A stretch of 64,000 bases of DNA from Phoenicibacter sp963592435. GTDB lineage: Bacteria; Actinomycetota; Coriobacteriia; Coriobacteriales; Eggerthellaceae. Below the pieces are notes generated by a model. The model had not been told where the DNA came from, did no database searches, and saw nothing but the letters and a program-made list of their open reading frames with translations. The position numbers were made by a program, and so were the translations under genes. Numbering within the stretch: position 1 is the stretch's first letter; every line of letters begins with the position of its first letter. Shown piece after piece: positions 8,320 to 16,111 of this stretch. The stretch is taken from the NCBI GenBank assembly GCA_963592435.1, contig CAVAWT010000005.1, forward strand, positions 1-64,000, read 5' to 3'.

Positions 8320-9994
8320 TCGACGATATGAGATTCTTTCTGGTCTCTGTGTTCGTCAGAACTGCGATAAAAATTGGAGCTGCCAGCATCATTGGCAACA
8401 TATAACGAGCATGCGTTGAAGTTGGGCACAACATCAACATTGCCATCGAAAACAGCAAAGGCGATTGAGCAACGAGCGCATCGAGTGGGTGTTTTGCTCT
8501 TCTCCAAATTAAGAACAAAAGGCAAAATGGAACGATTGACGCCCAAATGCACACATACATAACAGCATTTAAAACTGGAGTGTTTACAAGTCTTGTGTAT
8601 AATGCAGACCAAACTTTACTTGCCCTAGAAGCTTCTGGCCAAGTTATCACATTAGACAAATCATTTGCAGATTCAGAATCTGTGTAGGAAATATACACAT
8701 GCATACTTCCAACAGAGCTGCCGCTGAACGAAAACCACACAGACTCCAGCCCAATCTCTGTTGCAATATATTCCCAAGGATGCTGAAGTCCCTTTTTAAA
8801 CCAAAGCCGAAGAAAAGCACCAACGGAATCTTCATTTGGAATATAGGTCTTTTTAATAGGATCAACTAAATAATTGTTGTAATTTTCAGCAATTCCGTCA
8901 AATCCAACAGCAATCACATCGTCTATGATTTGGCGCTCTTGCTCACTAAACTCTTCAGGTGAATCTTTAACAATGCGAGCCAATTGTTGTTCTGGAATCG
9001 CCAACATCTCCTGTTTTGGACCTGAAGTAACATTTATTTGTGGAAAAATCACTGCAGGAACAAAGACTTGCGAGAATAACAAAAGAGCAACCCCTCCCAA
9101 AAAAGCGAAGCTTCGAAACGCCCTTTTACCTTTCATGAACACCATCAACATTAAAGCAACCGAAACAAGGTAGGGACCTGTCTTTTTTGTGTACATGGTC
9201 AACAAGCAAACAAAAATAAATACAATCAAAAAAGATGGTTTCTTTAATAATTTTCCACGCGTTCGCCAGATTTCACAATAAAGCACGCTGAACAACATAA
9301 AAAAAGGAGTGAAAGACGTGTCTTTATTAACTGTCATGAAAGTCACAACTGCCATTGGATAAACCACCAAAAATAACAGAGCTACAGTTGATGAATGGCG
9401 AACTTGCATCAAAGTTTTTACATAATAGACAACATAAGATATAACAAATATGGCAAAAATCATCTGAAGTGCAACAAAAACACCGATCCCAAGCATTGGG
9501 TTAGAAATTCCACCAAGTTCAAAGAATTTTCCATAGACAATCGTGTCCAAAAACGGATGCCAGTCTGAAATTGTCCCACCAGCAATGTATTCTTCAATTT
9601 GCATCGCCGTGTCACCAACCATAATTCCAGGGAAAAGAAAAAGATAAGTTGGAATCCAACACAACGTTGTAATGCAAACGTATTTTTTCATCCCACTCCA
9701 AGTAGGCGCAATGAAATCTGGGAGCACTTCATTTTTTTTATCAGCATTTCCTTTTTCATTACGCTTTTTGGTTAAACGCGTCAAGCCCTTTTCAATGGCA
9801 AAAAAAGCGACAATGAACATCAAAGAATAAAAACACCACTCTATGAGAAACATGATGTCATAGGGCTTAAATTGCCCTTCAGTCTCACTAAAACGCGCTG
9901 CCATTCCAAACAAAAGACCCAACAGAATTGGGACAATAATAGCAGACTTTCTTCCACTATTAAAAAAGTTAAAAAAAACTTCTTTATGTTGCAT
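8309..9994 (-). CDS. polytopic membrane protein, DUF6020-like (copy 2)
   Basis: The product is 561 residues with about 12-13 hydrophobic segments. It is a clear but distant relative of the protein at 4317-6017: SDWHPFLDTIVYGKF, a VxxxKD(I/T)xFxPF stretch, the PQExLxIPxQQ region before a large extracytoplasmic loop, and RYxxPxLxxxP near the end. A short charged cytoplasmic stretch (KKRNEKGNADKKNE) sits after the first two helices. The family is DUF6020-like with a GT-C-like build and unknown function, probably cell-surface glycan work. The ribosome site (GAAAG) is weak. It stands alone, convergent with the AAA-ATPase_like gene. Confidence 0.65.
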   Translation of the reverse strand: MQHKEVFFNFFNSGRKSAIIVPILLGLLFGMAARFSETEGQFKPYDIMFLIEWCFYSLMFIVAFFAIEKGLTRLTKKRNEKGNADKKNEVLPDFIAPTWSGMKKYVCITTLCWIPTYLFLFPGIMVGDTAMQIEEYIAGGTISDWHPFLDTIVYGKFFELGGISNPMLGIGVFVALQMIFAIFVISYVVYYVKTLMQVRHSSTVALLFLVVYPMAVVTFMTVNKDTSFTPFFMLFSVLYCEIWRTRGKLLKKPSFLIVFIFVCLLTMYTKKTGPYLVSVALMLMVFMKGKRAFRSFAFLGGVALLLFSQVFVPAVIFPQINVTSGPKQEMLAIPEQQLARIVKDSPEEFSEQERQIIDDVIAVGFDGIAENYNNYLVDPIKKTYIPNEDSVGAFLRLWFKKGLQHPWEYIATEIGLESVWFSFSGSSVGSMHVYISYTDSESANDLSNVITWPEASRASKVWSALYTRLVNTPVLNAVMYVCIWASIVPFCLLFLIWRRAKHPLDALVAQSPLLFSMAMLMLCPTSTHARYMLPMMLAAPIFIAVLTNTETRKNLISSKER

Positions 9995-10209
9995 TAAATT
10001 ATTCTTTCAATTCTCATTTGTTTTATAAACTCCAAAGTTCTATTTATTTTATCAAAAAACAAAGTCTATCTTTTCCCTTCCACATGCACACATGTCTGAC
10101 ACCATCGTTTTACAAAAAATTTTTGCACAGTTTTCTGCTCTGTCGTTAATTTTTTATGTGATTTTAAAGTTTAAAAAATGATTATTAAAAACTTCCAAGT
10201 TTAAAGATA

Positions 10210-10284
10210 TGGTGGTCGCTACAGGATTTGAACCTGTGACCCCCGCCGTGTGAAGGCGATGCTCTCCCGCTGAGCCAAGCGACC
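10210..10284 (-). tRNA. tRNA-Val, anticodon CAC
   Basis: The 75-base gene folds fully. The acceptor stem is GGTCGCT with AGCGACC, the D-arm is GCTC-GAGC, the anticodon stem is TCGCC with GGCGG around loop TTCACAC (anticodon CAC, reading GUG), and the T-arm is ACAGG-TTCAAAT-CCTGT. The 3' CCA is encoded in the DNA. Confidence 0.93.
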
Positions 10285-10321
10285 AAAAACAATTAGAAAG
10301 CGCTTTGAAACAAGCAAGACC

Positions 10322-10330
10322 ATTATAGCA
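10322..10330 (-). promoter_or_regulatory. extended -10 promoter of tRNA-Val
   Basis: On the minus strand TGC-TATAAT, a consensus extended -10, lies about 37 bases before the tRNA 5' end. No strong -35 is visible. A perfect 10-base palindrome (AAAGCGCTTT, 10297-10306) lies between promoter and tRNA. Confidence 0.55.
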
Positions 10331-10339
10331 AAACAATGA

Positions 10340-10792
10340 CTACCTTTGCTCTAAAAACATCTTTCTTGTTATGAAGTTATAAACCATGACAATCACAGTT
10401 GCAATCAATTTTGCGCCCGTGTAGACAACGTTATAGCTCGCATTTTGTTGCAGAAACGCGCTTGCGCTATAAACAGGTCCAACGCAAATCCAAATGATGA
10501 TCGCATTAATTATTAAACCCACGACTGACAATATGACAAATATGATGAATTCTGCTTTTCTGTTAAGATTTTCTTTTCTGACAAAAACAAACTTGAAACT
10601 CAATATGTAATTGACGATAACAGAAATTCCAAATCCAACAGCTGAGGCTATGACAGATGCAACTTCAAAGAAAGACTCAGCAGTAAACGCCATGATCAAG
10701 TTAAGCGTTGCCAGACCAATGCCATAATCGATGCAAAACGACAAAAATCCGACGAGTCCAAATTTTATAAACTGATCTATTAATTTTTTCAT
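10340..10792 (-). CDS. GtrA-family membrane protein
   Basis: The product is 150 residues with four hydrophobic helices. The N-terminal FIKFGLVGFLSFCIDYGI and the later VNYILSFKFVF are typical of GtrA. Family members are small flippase-like proteins that help move lipid-linked sugars (undecaprenyl-phosphate glucose or similar) across the membrane for wall or surface polysaccharide decoration. There is no glycosyltransferase partner next to it. The nearest envelope genes are the DUF6020-like proteins. It lies just upstream of the tRNA-Val gene on the same strand. Confidence 0.8.
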   Translation of the reverse strand: MKKLIDQFIKFGLVGFLSFCIDYGIGLATLNLIMAFTAESFFEVASVIASAVGFGISVIVNYILSFKFVFVRKENLNRKAEFIIFVILSVVGLIINAIIIWICVGPVYSASAFLQQNASYNVVYTGAKLIATVIVMVYNFITRKMFLEQR

Positions 10793-10853
10793 GAGACTAT
10801 GATAGCAAATAATTTAAATTTTCCATGAATGGAAGGAGCACAAAAATTGATCG

Positions 10854-10889
10854 AAAAAGAACCCTCGCTCAAACCAAAATGAACGAGGG
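10854..10889 (-). terminator. terminator closing the microcompartment operon
   Basis: On the minus strand CCCTCGTTCA (10889-10880) pairs with TGAGCGAGGG (10871-10862) with one wobble, then TTCTTTTTC follows. It lies 38 bases after the stop of the aldehyde dehydrogenase gene, the last gene of the operon. Confidence 0.8.
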
Positions 10890-10926
10890 CACTTATCAAA
10901 AAGATCTACGGATTAACTAAATTTAC

Positions 10927-12342
10927 TTATCTGATGTGCAAAGCATCAACCATGACACACTTTCTCTTTCTGCAGAAAGAACGTGCACTTGTTAAGCCTT
11001 CACCAGTAGGACCAGCAATGGTGAACGTTGTGTGGCCCTCTCCGCCAAAGCCAATGCCTGCATAGCAAGGTGCATTCTTAACAAAAATTGTTGTCTCAAG
11101 AAGGCGAGCCATCTTTGTGAGCTTATCAACGTTCTTTGAGTGCATCATTGCAGTGTGACGATTGCCATGCTCTGCCTCGTATGCGTAATCGATTGCCTCA
11201 TCAACATCGTTGCAACGAACGATCGGCAAAATTGGCATCATCATTTCCTCAGTTACAAGGTGGTGGTCCTTGTTGACTTCCATAATGATGAGTCGAACAT
11301 CATCAGAAACTGACACGCCAAGTTTATCCATGATGTGCTTTGCGCTCTTGCCAACAAATTCAACTTTTGGTCCGCCCTTCTCGTTTGTTACGAGTTCGTC
11401 GAGTTTTTGAATCATAGCAGGGTCAGTCATCTCATAAGCACCATTTTGCTTCATGCAGTGAATGAGGTAGTCACAAATTTGGTCAACTGCAAACACTTCT
11501 TTTTCAGCAATGCAAGGAACGTTGTTGTCAAATGAAGAACCATCAACGATGTCTTTTGCAGCTTTTTCAATGTCTGCAGTTTCGTCAACAACACATGGAG
11601 GATTGCCAGCACCAGCTCCGATTGCTTTTTTGCCAGTTGACATAACTTTTTTAACAATTGAAGGACCACCAGTTGCAACAAGCATTCTCACCTTTGGATG
11701 CTCACACATTGCATTTGTGTTCTCGATTGAAGGAGCTTGCACAGTTGTTATTAGGTTTGCAGGAGCACCAGCCTCCATCATCGCCTTATTAAGGAGCTTC
11801 ACGAGGTAGTGAGACACTTTTGTCGCACGAGGGTGCGGACTAAACACAACAGTGTTTCCGCCTGCTATCATTGAAATGCCATTGCAAATGATGGTTTCTG
11901 TTGGGTTTGTCGTTGGTGTGATTGCACCAATGACTCCGAATGGGCAATACTCAATGAGTGTCAAACCATGATCTCCAGTGATTGCTTCTGTGACGAGATC
12001 TTCAGTTCCTGGGGTCTTTTCAGCTGCTAACTTGTTTTTGAGGAGCTTGTGTTCATATTTACCAATTTCAGTCTCTTCAACTGCCAAACGAGACATGATC
12101 TCCAAGTTTTGACGATTTAGAACAGTTTCACGAATGACATCTACATATTTCTGGCGCTGCTCCATTGTTGAGTGAAGGAGCTCTTGCTGGGCAACAACTG
12201 ATGCCTCAACTGCACCATTCATTGTCTCAAAAACTCCATAGTCTCCACCAGTTGATGCTGTTGTACCTGCTGTCGGAGCGCCTGCAGTCTCTGCAATTGC
12301 CTGTCTGACCATCTTCTCAATTACACTTGCGTCGATTTCCAT
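10927..12342 (-). CDS. pduP: CoA-acylating aldehyde dehydrogenase (PduP/EutE type)
   Basis: The product is 471 residues. It oxidises the aldehyde made by the dehydratase to acyl-CoA with NAD+ and CoA inside the microcompartment. The catalytic cysteine is Cys277 in FDNNVPCIAEKE, and the oxyanion Asn is in PTTNPTE (about 146). The end (SARSFCRKRKCV) is typical of PduP/EutE. Residues 1-20 (amphipathic helix SVIEKMVRQAIAET) plus an Ala/Gly/Thr-rich linker to about residue 35 form a classic N-terminal encapsulation peptide. It is the last gene of the BMC operon, 52 bases after eutJ, with a good AGAGGAG ribosome site. PduP is the better name if the substrate is propanediol; EutE and PduP cannot be told apart by eye. 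Its degenerate paralogue lies at 18531-19847. Confidence 0.92.
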   Translation of the reverse strand: MEIDASVIEKMVRQAIAETAGAPTAGTTASTGGDYGVFETMNGAVEASVVAQQELLHSTMEQRQKYVDVIRETVLNRQNLEIMSRLAVEETEIGKYEHKLLKNKLAAEKTPGTEDLVTEAITGDHGLTLIEYCPFGVIGAITPTTNPTETIICNGISMIAGGNTVVFSPHPRATKVSHYLVKLLNKAMMEAGAPANLITTVQAPSIENTNAMCEHPKVRMLVATGGPSIVKKVMSTGKKAIGAGAGNPPCVVDETADIEKAAKDIVDGSSFDNNVPCIAEKEVFAVDQICDYLIHCMKQNGAYEMTDPAMIQKLDELVTNEKGGPKVEFVGKSAKHIMDKLGVSVSDDVRLIIMEVNKDHHLVTEEMMMPILPIVRCNDVDEAIDYAYEAEHGNRHTAMMHSKNVDKLTKMARLLETTIFVKNAPCYAGIGFGGEGHTTFTIAGPTGEGLTSARSFCRKRKCVMVDALHIR

Positions 12343-12394
12343 TTTTTTCTCCTCTTCTTAGTTTCTCTCGACCAATAAATAACTTCTTAAAAAT

Positions 12395-13204
12395 TTAACA
12401 GTTCATTGCGATGCCTAGTGGCGTCACAAACAGTGGTTGATTTGATTTCACAGTCTCAATCCCGATTTCTTTTTCAAAAACAGGAGTAAAGTCAGTAAAA
12501 CTGCTTGCGCCTCCAACAACATAGATCTTTGGCACATCGCGACCCTCAACAAATTTCTTCACAATTGCAGCCATCTTCTGAACAACTGGTTTGACAATTG
12601 GGAAAACATCTGCTTCTTTACTCATGTCTTTTTTAAGCTTTTCAGCCTCTTCAAAAGGAACATCGAAATATCCTGCAATAACAAGCGACATGTGAGTGCC
12701 ACCCGTTGGCTCGTCTGCAGTGTAGACGACTTTTCCATCTTCTAGGATGCTGATCCCTGTCGTTCCGCCACCAACATCAACAACTCCCCCGTCCTCGATC
12801 TCAAGAACAGTTGCTGCTGCAGTCGGCTCGTCGACAACATTAGTCACTTGAAAGCCTGAACCTTCAACAACGTTAGCAATCGCTTTAACACTGCCATCCA
12901 CCACTCCAGGTGGAATTGCGCACGCTGCTTTAGTCAGTTCAACATCAAGCTTGCTCTCGATCTCGTGCTTTAGGTTTTGCACAATCCGCATCGCACCCAT
13001 GTAGTCAACAACAATTCCGTCTTTAACGACAGATGATGGATAAGTCGCACCTGCAATAGGCCTGTTGTCAGAGTCAACAACTGCGAGGACGATGTTGGCA
13101 GTTCCGAGGTCAACCCCGACTTTCAGCTCTCCTGAAAAGTCGTTAACTTCACCACTGTCAACAAGTTCGGCGAAATCGTTTAATATCTGCTTTTCAATAT
13201 ACAA
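12395..13204 (-). CDS. eutJ: EutJ-like chaperone of the Hsp70/actin ATPase fold
   Basis: The product is 269 residues. It starts at a TTG (13204), seven bases after GGAGGTGA; the only nearby ATG is out of frame. Sugar-kinase/Hsp70/actin motifs are present in order: phosphate-1 loop GVDLGTANIVLAVVD (about 29), DEPTAAA (about 124), phosphate-2 loop DVGGGTTGISIL, and adenosine motif VVGGASSF near the end. EutJ is found in many BMC loci and is proposed to help fold or assemble cargo, without firm proof. It sits between pduL and pduP. Confidence 0.88.
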   Translation of the reverse strand: MYIEKQILNDFAELVDSGEVNDFSGELKVGVDLGTANIVLAVVDSDNRPIAGATYPSSVVKDGIVVDYMGAMRIVQNLKHEIESKLDVELTKAACAIPPGVVDGSVKAIANVVEGSGFQVTNVVDEPTAAATVLEIEDGGVVDVGGGTTGISILEDGKVVYTADEPTGGTHMSLVIAGYFDVPFEEAEKLKKDMSKEADVFPIVKPVVQKMAAIVKKFVEGRDVPKIYVVGGASSFTDFTPVFEKEIGIETVKSNQPLFVTPLGIAMNC

Positions 13205-13222
13205 ACATTCACCTCCGCATCA

Positions 13223-13873
13223 CTATTTCTTAATAACAACATAGTCTTTGTTGCGGAGCGAACAAGCATTTGCCTCGTCAATATCAACATGCATCTCTAG
13301 TGCATATTTATCAGAAACGCGCACTAACACGTTACCAAGAACTCCTGCACGCTCACCGAATGTTTCAACTTCAACAACGTCTTTGTCATGAAGTCCGAGC
13401 TTTTCAGCAGTTGTAGGATCCATATGAATGTGGCGAAGTGCAACAATCGTCCCTTTTGGAAGTTCAACTGAACCTTTTGGCCCAATCAACGTCACACCAG
13501 GAGTGTTGTCAAGCTTGCCAGACTCCTTAATCGGAGCTTTAACACCAATCGAAAAGCCGTCAGTCAAGGAAATCTCAACTTGGCTCTCCGAGCGAAGCGG
13601 CCCCAAAACTCTGACTTTTTTAAATTCGCCTTTGGGTCCACGCACTGTCACTGTTTCATTTGCAGCAAACTGACCAGGTTGCGCAAGATCAGCCTTTTTT
13701 GTCAATTCCGAACCCTCACCGAAAAGAGCATCCATGTCTTTTCTTGATAGATGCACATGTCTGTTTGAAACGCCAATGGGGATCTTTAGCTGATCATAAT
13801 TTTTAAGCTGATCCATGACTGATTGAACAATCGATTGAATCAATTCTTCATTGTTACCATCATTTAAGTTCAT
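13223..13873 (-). CDS. pduL: phosphate propanoyltransferase PduL with N-terminal encapsulation peptide
   Basis: The product is 216 residues. It converts acyl-CoA plus phosphate to acyl-phosphate, recycling CoA inside the BMC. The zinc ligands typical of PduL are visible: NRHVHLS, ALRHIHMD and LEMHVDIDEAN. Residues about 6-25 (EELIQSIVQSVMDQLK) form an amphipathic helix that fits an encapsulation peptide. I chose the ATG at 13873; a GTG at 13885 overlaps the metK stop and is only two bases from its AAAGG, so the start is uncertain by four codons. No acyl kinase (PduW) is in the locus, so acyl-phosphate must be used by a kinase encoded elsewhere. Confidence 0.92.
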   Translation of the reverse strand: MNLNDGNNEELIQSIVQSVMDQLKNYDQLKIPIGVSNRHVHLSRKDMDALFGEGSELTKKADLAQPGQFAANETVTVRGPKGEFKKVRVLGPLRSESQVEISLTDGFSIGVKAPIKESGKLDNTPGVTLIGPKGSVELPKGTIVALRHIHMDPTTAEKLGLHDKDVVEVETFGERAGVLGNVLVRVSDKYALEMHVDIDEANACSLRNKDYVVIKK

Positions 13874-13881
13874 CTTAACTC

Positions 13882-15078
13882 TCACATCCTTTCTGTAAAA
13901 GATGAATATTGCTGTGCTATCACTTCTTGGCGCAAAGCTTCAACTGAATCAAGCTTTTCCCAAGCAAAATCTTGGTCTTCTCTTCCGAAATGACCATAAT
14001 TAGTTGTTTTCCTGTATTGTGGACGCCTGAGGTCTAATTTCTTTATTATTCCTGCGACCGAAAAATCAAATATCTTAGAAACTGCACGCTCAATTATTGC
14101 CCTGTCAACGTGCTGTGTTCCAAAGGTGTTGACGTTTACAGCTTCTGGCTTGACTTGACCAATTGCATAAGCTATTGCAACCTCGCATCTGTCAGCCAAA
14201 CCTGCTGCTACTATGTTTTTAGCGGCATATCTCGCCATGTAAGCCGCACTTCTGTCAACCTTTGTTGGGTCTTTTCCTGAAAAAGCACCGCCACCGTGTC
14301 TTCCAATGCTTCCATAGGTATCAACAATGATTTTTCTCCCAGTGACTCCCGTGTCGCCTGCAGGTCCACCGATGACAAAACGACCAGTAGGGTTAATTTT
14401 TATCGTCGTTTCGCTCAAATCAAACAATCCTGCTAAAACAGGCTCGATGACTTCATCAGTCAAAGTGCTCTTCAAATAATCATAGTGAATTGATGAATGA
14501 TGTTGAGCTGACAAAATGACGCTCTCAATTTTTAATGGTTCATGCTCAGAACTGTAACGAATTGTCACTTGCGCTTTTCCATCGGGATAAAGCCAAGGCA
14601 CAATCCCCTCTTTTCTCACCTCTGACAAACGCTTTGTTAAAGCATGCGACAAATCTATCGTCAGCGGCATAAAATTTCTTGTTTCATTGCACGCATAACC
14701 ATACATGATCCCTTGGTCTCCGCCACCGATCTCCTCTTCGCCATCAGCGTTCTTATTAACGCCTTGAGCAATGTCAGGGGACTGAACGTTTATGTTCGTC
14801 ATGATGAAGCAGTTATCACAATCAATTCCACTTTCTTCTGAGACATAACCGATGTCGCGCATGACGCCACGTGCAATATTCACAGCATCAATTTTTGCAT
14901 TTGATCCAATTTCTCCTGCTATCATCAAGTTTCCCTTGGAAGCCATTGTTTCAACTGCAACATGCGAGCGCGAATCTTGCCTTAAAGCCTCATCAAGAAT
15001 TGCATCTGAGACTTGATCGCACAACTTGTCAGGATGACCTTCTGTCACCGACTCTGATGTCATTAAAAATGTTCTCAT
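13882..15078 (-). CDS. metK: S-adenosylmethionine synthetase
   Basis: The product is 398 residues, full family length. It makes S-adenosylmethionine from methionine and ATP. All main motifs are present: TEGHPDK, GGGDQGIMYGYA, GRFVIGGPAGDTG, GGGAFSGKDPTK and YAIG. It starts at an ATG with GGAGGTGA. It lies inside the BMC operon, 27 bases after the response regulator stop, and its stop meets the pduL start. The dehydratase activase consumes SAM when it makes the glycyl radical, so a local supply makes sense. No encapsulation-type N-terminus is seen, so it is probably cytosolic. No SAM riboswitch is upstream. Whether the genome has another metK cannot be seen here. Confidence 0.96.
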   Translation of the reverse strand: MRTFLMTSESVTEGHPDKLCDQVSDAILDEALRQDSRSHVAVETMASKGNLMIAGEIGSNAKIDAVNIARGVMRDIGYVSEESGIDCDNCFIMTNINVQSPDIAQGVNKNADGEEEIGGGDQGIMYGYACNETRNFMPLTIDLSHALTKRLSEVRKEGIVPWLYPDGKAQVTIRYSSEHEPLKIESVILSAQHHSSIHYDYLKSTLTDEVIEPVLAGLFDLSETTIKINPTGRFVIGGPAGDTGVTGRKIIVDTYGSIGRHGGGAFSGKDPTKVDRSAAYMARYAAKNIVAAGLADRCEVAIAYAIGQVKPEAVNVNTFGTQHVDRAIIERAVSKIFDFSVAGIIKKLDLRRPQYRKTTNYGHFGREDQDFAWEKLDSVEALRQEVIAQQYSSFTERM

Positions 15079-15105
15079 ATCATCTTCACCTCCTTAAAAA
15101 TCTAC

Positions 15106-16107
15106 CTAAAATGTTTTCCTATATTCCTGCACTGTCATGTGTTCGTATTTCTTAAACACTTTTCTAAAATAGCCACTTTCGCTATATCCAAGCTGAAAGG
15201 ATATTTTAGAAATGCTATCGTCCGAGAGATACATTCTGCATTTTGCTTCATGTATTTTTCTCATGTGGATGTATTCCATAACACTGACCTTAAACTGATC
15301 TTTGAAAATCCTGCTCAAATATCCTTGAGAAATAGCACAATTTTCAATGATCTGATTAAGTCCAATATCTTCGGTAATGTGTGCGTCTATGAAAGCCAGC
15401 ACTGAAGCTAGTGTTGGATATCTTTTTTTGCTTCTCTCCTTAAACACATAATCGATGATTCCAAAAAGCCACATACCGCCAACCCTTGGATCTGTTAGCT
15501 CAGATTCAGTTAATGCCAGCAATTCGTCATAACTTTTCGCTTGACTCTCAGCACTTCCAATCATAGAAAGCATGTGTCTTCCAAGATAGCTCAAAGCTTC
15601 CTCAATTTTTACTGTGTCACCGCTATATTTTGAATATATGTCAGTCAAAACATCAACATAACAATAATATGCACGCTTGAAATCTCTTGCCTCAATGACT
15701 TCTTCCATCTTTTGAGCTGGCAAATTCAGTCTGTTGCTTTTCTCAGTTTTATAGTCTCTCAAGACATTTGTAAAAGTCTTCATACTCAATGGTTTAAGGA
15801 GATATTCCTTAACACCGAGCTTTAATGCTTCTGATGCCAAATTAAAGTTCTTGAAACTGCTTAAAAGATAAATTGTCACCTCTTCATCAAGTTTGCGAAT
15901 TTCCTTGATAGCTTCAAGGCCACTCATCACTGGCATTTTATTATCGATAAACACAATGTCTGGATTAAGATTCTTGAAAAGCTCAACTGCTTCTTTACCA
16001 TTCGCAGCTTCATCGCAAATCTCAAAACCCTGAACCTGACGAACCATGACATTATAGGCATCGCGCATTGTGCAATCGTCATCCGCAACAAGAATTGAAT
16101 AGGTCAT
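15106..16107 (-). CDS. response regulator, receiver plus AraC-type DNA-binding domain
   Basis: The product is 333 residues. Residues 1-120 form an intact receiver: acidic triad start ADDD (8-11), phospho-acceptor Asp55 in FIDNKMPVMSG, Ser83 and Lys105 (LLKPL). A helical linker follows, and then a two-helix-turn-helix AraC domain (about 232-333) with SQGYLSRIFKDQF and FQLGYSESGYFRKVFKKY. It follows the sensor gene by four bases and likely activates the BMC operon when the diol is present. The partner kinase lacks its His, so the source of phosphate (another kinase, acetyl or propionyl phosphate) is open. Confidence 0.9.
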   Translation of the reverse strand: MTYSILVADDDCTMRDAYNVMVRQVQGFEICDEAANGKEAVELFKNLNPDIVFIDNKMPVMSGLEAIKEIRKLDEEVTIYLLSSFKNFNLASEALKLGVKEYLLKPLSMKTFTNVLRDYKTEKSNRLNLPAQKMEEVIEARDFKRAYYCYVDVLTDIYSKYSGDTVKIEEALSYLGRHMLSMIGSAESQAKSYDELLALTESELTDPRVGGMWLFGIIDYVFKERSKKRYPTLASVLAFIDAHITEDIGLNQIIENCAISQGYLSRIFKDQFKVSVMEYIHMRKIHEAKCRMYLSDDSISKISFQLGYSESGYFRKVFKKYEHMTVQEYRKTF

Positions 16108-16111
16108 CTCC

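Noticed and set aside
10297..10306. Palindrome AAAGCGCTTT as a catabolite-control (cre-like) operator
   Set aside because: It lies between the tRNA-Val promoter and the tRNA, is only ten bases, and no target gene under sugar control follows.
15079..15105. SAM riboswitch before metK
   Set aside because: The gap is only 27 bases and there is no room for the structure.
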